A stretch of 8,999 nucleotides of DNA, taken from positions 32,444-41,442 of the forward strand of contig DBKS01000057.1 of the NCBI GenBank assembly GCA_002298605.1, read 5' to 3'. This DNA is from Bifidobacterium sp. UBA744. GTDB lineage: Bacteria > Actinomycetota > Actinomycetes > Actinomycetales > Bifidobacteriaceae. How positions within the stretch are numbered: the first letter of the stretch is position 1; every line of letters starts with the position of its first letter. This document shows positions 1 through 5,016 of the stretch, one piece after another. Both the position numbers and the translations under genes were made by a program. The notes under the pieces were generated by a model. That model was not told where the DNA came from. It saw only the letters and a list, made by a program, of their open reading frames with translations, and did not search any database.

Positions 1-294
1 ACCGTGCACCGCGTGTCCCGCGAGCGTCCGGCCGCCACTATTTACGGCCTGACCACCAACGAGCACACCTATCACTGGCTGAACCTCAGCTGGGGTACCG
101 TGCCCGTGCTGCTGGAGAAGGATTACCACGACCTGTCCCGCAAGGATCTCATGGCTCTGACCGACGAGACCCTCAAGGGCCTCGGCAAGGTCGAGGACGG
201 CGACAAGATCGTGGTCCTCAGCTCCGCTCAGGGCGAGCACGAGCCGGGCAGCACCGACTCCATCTACGTGCACACCGTCGGCACCGCCGAGTGA
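1..294 (+). CDS. pyk: Pyruvate kinase, C-terminal end (5' truncated by window edge)
   Basis: The frame is open from base 1 and ends at TGA 292-294, so about 97 C-terminal residues are present and the catalytic barrel lies outside the window. Pyruvate kinase converts phosphoenolpyruvate and ADP to pyruvate and ATP, the last ATP-forming step of glycolysis (or of the fructose-6-phosphate shunt in bifidobacteria), in the cytosol. The visible part matches the family's C-terminal domain: the motif SRERPAATIYGLTTNE, then LNLSWGTVPVLL, then GDKIVVLSS, and a final STDSIYVHTVG where the family usually has a G-x-TN strand. This domain carries the effector site in many bacterial enzymes. The ATG at position 4 is an internal Met, not a start. 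The gene is followed by a strong hairpin terminator, so it is the last gene of its transcript. Confidence 0.92.
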   Translation, partial: TVHRVSRERPAATIYGLTTNEHTYHWLNLSWGTVPVLLEKDYHDLSRKDLMALTDETLKGLGKVEDGDKIVVLSSAQGEHEPGSTDSIYVHTVGTAE

Positions 295-345
295 GCAGTG
301 TGGTAACCGGACTGGAGTAGATACTGCACCTGTCTGATGATTATT

Positions 346-391
346 GATTGGCCTCCTCGCCGCATCGCGGTGAGGAGGCCAATCTCGTTTT
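346..391. terminator. Intrinsic terminator between convergent pyk and Nudix gene
   Basis: Bases 346-363 pair with 367-384 in an 18-bp stem containing one G-T wobble (359/371), with a 3-nt loop ATC. On the + strand the stem is followed by TCGTTTT, a short U-tract, as expected of a rho-independent terminator for pyk. It also lies just past the stop of the minus-strand Nudix gene (404). Read on the minus strand it is followed only by AATAATCA, so it may stop that transcript too, but less efficiently. Confidence 0.88.
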
Positions 392-403
392 CCGGACGAA
401 CTG

Positions 404-1000
404 TCATGCGTCGAGATCGCGCAGTCCCATATGGCCGCGCAGAATGGCAATCATGGACTTGGCGTCGCAGATCGTGCCATTGAGCACCATCTGATAGGCA
501 TCGTCAAGCGACACCATGCGCACGTTGGAACGGGGGCTTTCCGGTCCGATGTCCTCGCGCGACACCGGCGTCAAGCCGGTCGCGTAGAACAGGCAGGTGT
601 GCTGCGTGGAGTATCCGGGCGTGTTGAGGAACCTGGAGAACTGGGCGTAGTGCTTGGCCTCGAATCCGGCCTCCTCGCGTAATTTGCGGATCGCGACGTC
701 AAGCGGACGTTCCGAAGGCGTGTTGGCATGGCCGGCAGGCAATTCCAGCGTCCAACGATGGTTGGCGATGCGGTACTGCTCGATCAGCGGGATCTTCATA
801 TCGTCGGTCACGGCGAGTATCGCCACGGTCTCCCCGTTATTTTCGTGGATAAAGTACCGTTCGAACGATCCGACCTGCGAGGATTCGAACGCTACATGGT
901 CGACATTGAAATAGTGCGTTTCGACGATTTGGTCGCGGGAGATCTCCTTCACCGGTGATGGGCGCCAAGGATCGAACGGTCGGAAAGTCTTATCTGCCAT
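404..1000 (-). CDS. Nudix hydrolase, ADP-ribose pyrophosphatase type, atypical Nudix box
   Basis: This is a 198-residue cytosolic protein. Family members of this kind cleave ADP-ribose or related nucleotide sugars to AMP and a sugar phosphate. The N-terminal strand layer (about 20-80) leads to ELPAGHANTPSE and IRKLREEAGF. The Nudix box runs G90 to F113, and P128 lies 16 residues after the box Gly (G112), the spacing reported as typical of ADP-ribose pyrophosphatases. Two deviations are visible: six rather than five residues separate G90 from E97, and the RE of the consensus REUxEExGU is R105-K106, so one of the usual metal-binding Glu is replaced. E109 and E110 are kept. ATG at 1000 (minus) is preceded by AAAGGAG (1012-1006) with a 5-base gap, which fixes the start. 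A TACAAT -10-like box lies at 1053-1048. The family call is solid; the substrate is inferred. Confidence 0.87.
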   Translation of the reverse strand: MADKTFRPFDPWRPSPVKEISRDQIVETHYFNVDHVAFESSQVGSFERYFIHENNGETVAILAVTDDMKIPLIEQYRIANHRWTLELPAGHANTPSERPLDVAIRKLREEAGFEAKHYAQFSRFLNTPGYSTQHTCLFYATGLTPVSREDIGPESPRSNVRMVSLDDAYQMVLNGTICDAKSMIAILRGHMGLRDLDA

Positions 1001-1005
1001 GGAAA

Positions 1006-1053
1006 CTCCTTTGGTTAGGCAACGCGCCTGATAGGACGCTCATGTTCATTGTA
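1006..1053 (-). promoter_or_regulatory. Putative promoter -10 box and Shine-Dalgarno of the minus-strand Nudix gene
   Basis: On the minus strand TACAAT (1053-1048) fits a sigma-70 -10 element closely. No convincing TTGACA-like -35 is seen 16-18 bases upstream. AAAGGAG at 1012-1006 is a good ribosome binding site 5 bases before the ATG. The implied 5' UTR is about 40 bases. Confidence 0.5.
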
Positions 1054-1075
1054 GGGCGAAAAGCCGTGTCGCGTG

Positions 1076-1104
1076 CCATATCAGTCCGGAAGATATGGTA
1101 TCTT
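1076..1104 (+). promoter_or_regulatory. Putative extended -10 promoter of the tRNA, overlapping a 7-bp dyad
   Basis: TGGTATCTT at 1096-1104 fits an extended -10 (TGn followed by a TATAAT-like hexamer, 1099-1104) and would start RNA near 1111, ten bases before the mature tRNA 5' end. A perfect inverted repeat, CCATATC (1076-1082) and GATATGG (1092-1098), separated by nine bases, overlaps the upstream edge of this element. It could be an operator or chance; no -35 is recognisable. Confidence 0.4.
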
Positions 1105-1120
1105 TTCTAAGGCGCGAAAA

Positions 1121-1194
1121 GCCCTCGTATCCCAATTGGTAGAGGAAGCAGCCTCAAAATCTGCGCAGTGTGGGTTCGAGTCCCACCGAGGGCA
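1121..1194 (+). tRNA. tRNA with CAA anticodon (tRNA-Leu-like), short variable loop
   Basis: The sequence folds as a full cloverleaf. The acceptor stem is 1121-1127 with 1187-1193, 7 perfect pairs. The D stem is 1130-1132 with 1144-1146, only 3 pairs, with an 11-base loop containing GG. The anticodon stem is 1148-1152 with 1160-1164, where the loop-closing pair is a C-T mismatch. The anticodon loop 1153-1159 has CAA at 1155-1157. The T arm is 1170-1186, five perfect pairs around TTCGAGT. The discriminator is A1194 and no CCA is encoded. CAA reads the Leu codon TTG, and a 3-bp D stem and A73 are Leu-like. However, the variable region is only 5 bases (1165-1169), whereas canonical bacterial tRNA-Leu has a long variable arm. 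The tRNA call is firm; the Leu identity rests on the anticodon. Confidence 0.85.
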
Positions 1195-1500
1195 CGTGAC
1201 ATGGCAAGTTCGGTTCACTTCATCGTTGAAGATTCCGGTTGCTCTTCTGGATTCGATCAGAACCGCGACGACATGGGCTGCGAACAACAACCTGTCCGTC
1301 GATACCAGGTTCGAAGGGGCAGGGCGGATGCCGCGCAGACTGGCGGAGGACTGGAGCCGGTTCGACCCTGACGCCATCCGAAACGTTCTCGGTTCCGTCC
1401 GAAGAGCGCACCGGCCAACGGCGTGTCGCCTTGGCTAAAAGTCCAAAGTGTAATAAAAAGAAGTGCTAGCAAAAATGGGTGTTGGAAGGTGAGTGTCTGC
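1195..1500 (+). other. Gap between tRNA and pdtaR: no recognisable gene
   Basis: Open frames cross this stretch but none has a ribosome binding site or recognisable protein family; the longest one runs through the tRNA and is an artefact. No T-rich terminator follows the tRNA. Weak features are a small hairpin CTTCA-TCGT-TGAAG (1218-1231) and an inverted repeat AACCTG/CAGGTT near 1289-1311. The last 70 bases become AT-richer, and TAATAA at 1451-1456 could be a -10 element for pdtaR, with TTGGCT at 1431-1436 as a poorly spaced (14 bp) -35 candidate. The pdtaR promoter presumably lies here. Confidence 0.5.
1484..1493 (+). promoter_or_regulatory. Ribosome binding site deciding the pdtaR start
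   Basis: GGAAGGTGAG sits 7 bases before ATG 1501 and pairs well with the 16S 3' end (AGGTGA core). It selects 1501 over the in-frame upstream ATG at 1423, whose extra 26 residues have no family similarity. Confidence 0.8.
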
Positions 1501-2106
1501 ATGGCTGACGAATATGAGAACGGGTCCGACCGTCGCAAGGTTGTTGTGGCCGAGGATGAGGCCCTTATTCGCATGGATATCGTGGAAGCTCTTACGGATG
1601 CCGGCTATGATGTGGTTGGTCAGGCGGCCAATGGGGACGAAGCCGTTGAGCTGGCCCGCGAGTTCACTCCCGATGTTGTTGTGATGGATGTGAAGATGCC
1701 CGGGAAGGACGGCATTACCGCCGCCACCGAGATCGCCAAGGAGAACATCGCCCCGGTAGTGATGCTGACCGCTTTTTCGCAGCAGAGTCTGGTGGAGAAG
1801 GCCGCCGACGCCGGTGCCATGGCGTATGTGGTCAAGCCCTTCGTCCCCGAGAAACTGCTGCCCGCCCTTGAAGTCGCCATTTCACGTTTCGACCAGATCA
1901 ATGCGCTGAAGGACGAAGTGGACGACATGAAGGCCCGTTTCGAGGCACGCAAGCGCGTTGACCGTGCCAAGGGCCTGCTCATGGAGAATATGGGCCTGAC
2001 TGAGTCCGAGGCCTTCCGTTGGATTCAGAAGACCTCAATGGACCGTCGCCTGACGATGCAGGAAGTGGCCGATGCGGTCATCGCGCAGGTTGAGGGTGAT
2101 CGCTGA
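1501..2106 (+). CDS. pdtaR: Receiver-ANTAR response regulator, PdtaR type
   Basis: This is a 201-residue cytosolic response regulator. The receiver domain (about 12-130) shows the full phosphorylation set: acidic pair E18-D19, phospho-acceptor D63 in VVVMDVKMPGKDG, T90 in MLTAFSQ, and K112 in VVKPF. A helical linker (about 131-150) leads to a C-terminal ANTAR domain (about 150-196) with the signature RAKGLLMENMGLTESEAF followed by DRRLTMQEVADAVI. ANTAR domains bind paired-hexaloop RNA hairpins and usually prevent transcription termination. In mycobacteria PdtaR (Rv1626) is phosphorylated by the sensor kinase PdtaS, and the length and sequence here are very close to it; no kinase gene is in this window. 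The stop lies 5 bases before polA, and the polA ribosome site is inside the end of this gene, so the two are probably co-transcribed. RNA targets are unknown. Confidence 0.93.
   Translation: MADEYENGSDRRKVVVAEDEALIRMDIVEALTDAGYDVVGQAANGDEAVELAREFTPDVVVMDVKMPGKDGITAATEIAKENIAPVVMLTAFSQQSLVEKAADAGAMAYVVKPFVPEKLLPALEVAISRFDQINALKDEVDDMKARFEARKRVDRAKGLLMENMGLTESEAFRWIQKTSMDRRLTMQEVADAVIAQVEGDR
2092..2099 (+). promoter_or_regulatory. polA ribosome binding site inside the pdtaR 3' end
   Basis: GAGGGTGA lies in the last codons of pdtaR, 12 bases before polA ATG 2112. Ribosomes finishing pdtaR (stop 2104-2106) would clear this site just before polA initiation, an arrangement typical of translational coupling. 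Confidence 0.55.
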
Positions 2107-2111
2107 AGCGC

Positions 2112-4988
2112 ATGGATTCGCAGAACACCGAACGCGGAACGCTGCTGGTCGTTGACGGCCATTCTTTGGCGTTCCGCGCTTTTTTTGCATTGCCGGTTGA
2201 GAACTTTTCAACATCGTCCGGTCAGGCGACGAATGCGGTGTGGGGATTCGCCACCATGCTTTCCCAGGTCATCGACTCGGAGCGGCCTACGCATCTTGCC
2301 GTGGCGTTCGACGTGAAGGGCGGGACCTTTCGCAACCAGTTGCTGCCGCAGTATAAAGGCACGCGTGACGCCGCGCCCGAGGAACTGCTCACCCAGCTGC
2401 CGCTGATCCAGCGCATGCTCAAGGCCCTGGGCGTCACCTACATCGAGAAACCCGGATACGAGGGCGACGACGTGATCGGCACCCTGGCGACCATGGGGGA
2501 GGAGGCGGGGTACCGCACGCTGGTCCTGTCCGGCGACCGCGACGCCTTCCAGCTGATTGACGATGACATCACCGTGCTGTATCCCGGCCATCACTTCAAA
2601 GACCTCAAGCATATGACGCCTGAGGCCATTGAGGAGAAATACAAGGTCACGCCGGGCCAATACCCGGATCTGGCGGCCTTGAGGGGCGAAACCGCCGACA
2701 ACATTCCCGGGGTTCCCGGCGTGGGCGACGGCTTCGCCGCCAAATGGATCAACCTGTATGGCTCGCTGGATGGCATCATCGGGCACGCCGATGAGATAGG
2801 CGGCAAAAAAGGCGAGGCGCTTCGCGAGAACATCGACCAGGTCAAGCTGAACCGCAAGGTCAATGCGCTGGTTCGGGATCTCGATCTTGGCGTGACGGTG
2901 GATGATCTGACGTTCGGGGCTTTGGACGCCGACGAGGTGAACACGCTGTTCGCCTCGCTCGAATTTGGCGATCGGACCCGCAACCGCGTGCTGAAGACGT
3001 TTAACAACGGACGGCTTCCCGCGTTGTCGTCGTCGACAAGCCGGACGGGTCAGCCGATGCGGGAAACGGTCGAAGCGGTGCTGGATGAGCCCGCCGATGC
3101 CGCCGGCGTCACCGACTGGATCGCGGCCCATATCGGATCGAACGGTGCGGGCAGCGCGGATGCGCATGATGATGGCGCTTCCGCGGACGGGAACGGGGCG
3201 CATCAGGCGTTCAGCGTGCCCGCTGACCTGATGTGCGACGAGTCCCTCAACCGTGCATGGACTTTGGTGGTAACCGGATCCGCCAAACCCGGCCAGGCGA
3301 AAGCCCAGGCGCTGGGAGTGATGGCCGCCGATGGCCACGTTCTGGTCGCCATGGCCGGCGAGATCCCGTCGCCGCTGCGCGAGTTCATCGCCTCGAATAT
3401 GGGATCGGCGATTGTGCACGGGTATAAGGAAATACGCCATCTGCTGGCCTCGATAGGTGTGAACCAGGTCGCGAGGCCCCTGTTCGACACGAAGCTGGCC
3501 GGCTATTTGGCGTTGCCCGATTTCCATGCCGAAACGCTGAACGAGGCGGCCTCCAAATTCCTGGACATCCATTATGACGATGAGGAATCCAAACCGGCCC
3601 AAGGCGAATTGGACCTCGATGACGCCGCTTCCGGGGATCCCGAAGCCGACGACGAGGCCCTGAATCGCGCGATCCTGCGTGAGCTGACATTGGTGCGTCA
3701 GCTCGCCGGACATCTGGCGCCGATACTCGACGAACGCCGACAGTACGGATTGCTGACGTCCTTGGAACTGCCGGTGTCCGACATGCTGTACGGCATGGAA
3801 ACCCGCGGTGCGGCCATCGATCTGGCCCGCCTCACCGCCATGCGCGACACCTTCGCCGCCGATGCGAACCAGGCGCAGGAGATCGCATGGGACGCGGCCG
3901 GCAAACGTCTGAACCTGCAAAGCCCCAAGCAACTGCAGCAGGTGCTGTTCGACGATATGGGTCTCAAGCCCTCACGGCGCACCAAATCGGGTTCGTATAC
4001 CACCAATGCCGCCACATTGCAGGACCTCTACGCCAAATCCGTCGACAACGACCGCGCCAATGCGTTTTTGGGCGCGCTGCTCAGACACCGGGAGACCAAC
4101 AAGCTCAAGCAGATCGTCACGTCGCTGATCGACACGGTGAATCCCGAAGACCAACGGATCCACACCACATTCGAGCAGACCGTCGCGGCCACGGGTCGGT
4201 TGAGCTCGGTGGATCCGAACCTGCAGAACATTCCGAACAGGGCTGCGGCCGGCCGGGAAATCCGGTCGGCATTCGTGCCCGGCGAGGGCTTCGAGTCCCT
4301 CCTCAGCTCCGACTATTCGCAGGTTGAGCTGCGCATCATGGCGCATTTGTCGGGCGACGAGGCGCTGATCGAAGCGTTTCGGTCCGGCATGGATTTCCAC
4401 AGGTATGTGGCTTCGCTGGTCTATCAGGTGCCCATTGACAGCATCAGCGCCGACCAGCGCAGCCATGTCAAGGCGATGAGCTACGGGCTGGCGTACGGCC
4501 TGAGCACGTATGGGCTGGCCAGGCAGCTCAGAATCAGCCCTGCCGCGGCGGATGTGCTGAAAGACAAGTATTTCGCCACATTCGGCAAGGTGCATGACTA
4601 TTTGGAGTCACTGGTCGCCGACGCCAAACGCCGGGGATACACCGAGACCATGTTTGGCCGTCGCCGCTTCTTCCCGGGCCTGAAATCAACCAACCGCAAT
4701 GTTCGCGATGCCGCCGAGCGGGGCGCCCTCAACGCCCCGATCCAGGGATCCGCGGCCGATATCATGAAGATCGCCATGATTCGGGCCGACAGGGCGCTGC
4801 GGGATGCCGGCGTGAAAAGCCGGATCATTCTGCAGATCCACGACGAATTGGTGGTTGAGATCGCTCACGGCGAAGCCGAACAGGTCACCTCGCTCGTGAA
4901 AGACGCCATGGAGCATGCCGTGCAGCTGGCCGTGCCGTTGGACGTATCGACGGGCATCGGCGCCGACTGGCAGCTTGCCGCGCACTGA
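2112..4988 (+). CDS. polA: DNA polymerase I with inactive proofreading domain
   Basis: This 958-residue enzyme fills gaps and removes RNA primers in repair and replication. The 5' nuclease domain (about 8-300) keeps the acidic metal ligands D15, D67, E117, D119, D120, D142, D144 and D196; the helix-hairpin-helix motif reads GETADNIPGVPGVG, with E193 where Taq has Asp. An acidic, Gly/Ala-rich linker (about 325-370) follows. The 3'-5' exonuclease-like domain (about 375-545) lacks the DxE motif and the other catalytic Asp residues, so proofreading is presumably absent, as in Taq and other actinobacterial Pol I enzymes; a second acidic insert lies at about 488-516. The polymerase domain is intact: motif A DYSQVELRI (D734), O-helix R783, K787, Y791 and Y795, motif C QIHDELVVE (D911, E912). 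Y791 is the position of E. coli F762. The gene follows pdtaR by 5 bases and precedes the Nif3-Nudix gene by 28. Confidence 0.97.
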   Translation: MDSQNTERGTLLVVDGHSLAFRAFFALPVENFSTSSGQATNAVWGFATMLSQVIDSERPTHLAVAFDVKGGTFRNQLLPQYKGTRDAAPEELLTQLPLIQRMLKALGVTYIEKPGYEGDDVIGTLATMGEEAGYRTLVLSGDRDAFQLIDDDITVLYPGHHFKDLKHMTPEAIEEKYKVTPGQYPDLAALRGETADNIPGVPGVGDGFAAKWINLYGSLDGIIGHADEIGGKKGEALRENIDQVKLNRKVNALVRDLDLGVTVDDLTFGALDADEVNTLFASLEFGDRTRNRVLKTFNNGRLPALSSSTSRTGQPMRETVEAVLDEPADAAGVTDWIAAHIGSNGAGSADAHDDGASADGNGAHQAFSVPADLMCDESLNRAWTLVVTGSAKPGQAKAQALGVMAADGHVLVAMAGEIPSPLREFIASNMGSAIVHGYKEIRHLLASIGVNQVARPLFDTKLAGYLALPDFHAETLNEAASKFLDIHYDDEESKPAQGELDLDDAASGDPEADDEALNRAILRELTLVRQLAGHLAPILDERRQYGLLTSLELPVSDMLYGMETRGAAIDLARLTAMRDTFAADANQAQEIAWDAAGKRLNLQSPKQLQQVLFDDMGLKPSRRTKSGSYTTNAATLQDLYAKSVDNDRANAFLGALLRHRETNKLKQIVTSLIDTVNPEDQRIHTTFEQTVAATGRLSSVDPNLQNIPNRAAAGREIRSAFVPGEGFESLLSSDYSQVELRIMAHLSGDEALIEAFRSGMDFHRYVASLVYQVPIDSISADQRSHVKAMSYGLAYGLSTYGLARQLRISPAAADVLKDKYFATFGKVHDYLESLVADAKRRGYTETMFGRRRFFPGLKSTNRNVRDAAERGALNAPIQGSAADIMKIAMIRADRALRDAGVKSRIILQIHDELVVEIAHGEAEQVTSLVKDAMEHAVQLAVPLDVSTGIGADWQLAAH

Positions 4989-5001
4989 CAACCGGCACCG
5001 A

Positions 5002-5012
5002 AGAAAGGATGA
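5002..5012 (+). promoter_or_regulatory. Ribosome binding site deciding the Nif3-Nudix start
   Basis: AGAAAGGATGA ends 4 bases before ATG 5017, with the AAAGGA core about 7 bases from it. It supports 5017 as the start. The longer open frame reaching back to 4915 would overlap polA and gives an N-terminus unlike the Nif3 family. Confidence 0.75.
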
Positions 5013-5016
5013 CAGC

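Noticed and set aside
1073..1438. A 121-codon + strand open frame crossing the tRNA
   Set aside because: It reads through the tRNA gene and has no family similarity; the part after the tRNA was considered as a gene remnant but nothing could be recognised.
1423..1500. An upstream in-frame start for pdtaR
   Set aside because: The extra 26 residues are not family-like and the ATG lacks a ribosome site, while ATG 1501 has a good one.
1121..1500. A tRNA-associated integration site or genomic island
   Set aside because: No integrase, no repeat of the tRNA 3' end and no mobile gene is visible; the flanking genes are core functions.
2208..3932. A 574-codon open frame on the minus strand
   Set aside because: It lies wholly opposite polA, whose motifs are intact. 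It is the antisense frame typical of GC-rich genes, and its translation shows no recognisable domain.
4915..5016. An upstream in-frame start for the Nif3-Nudix gene inside polA
   Set aside because: It would overlap polA by over 70 bases, and the family N-terminus begins at MPNLKQVVDVLE from 5017, which has its own ribosome site.
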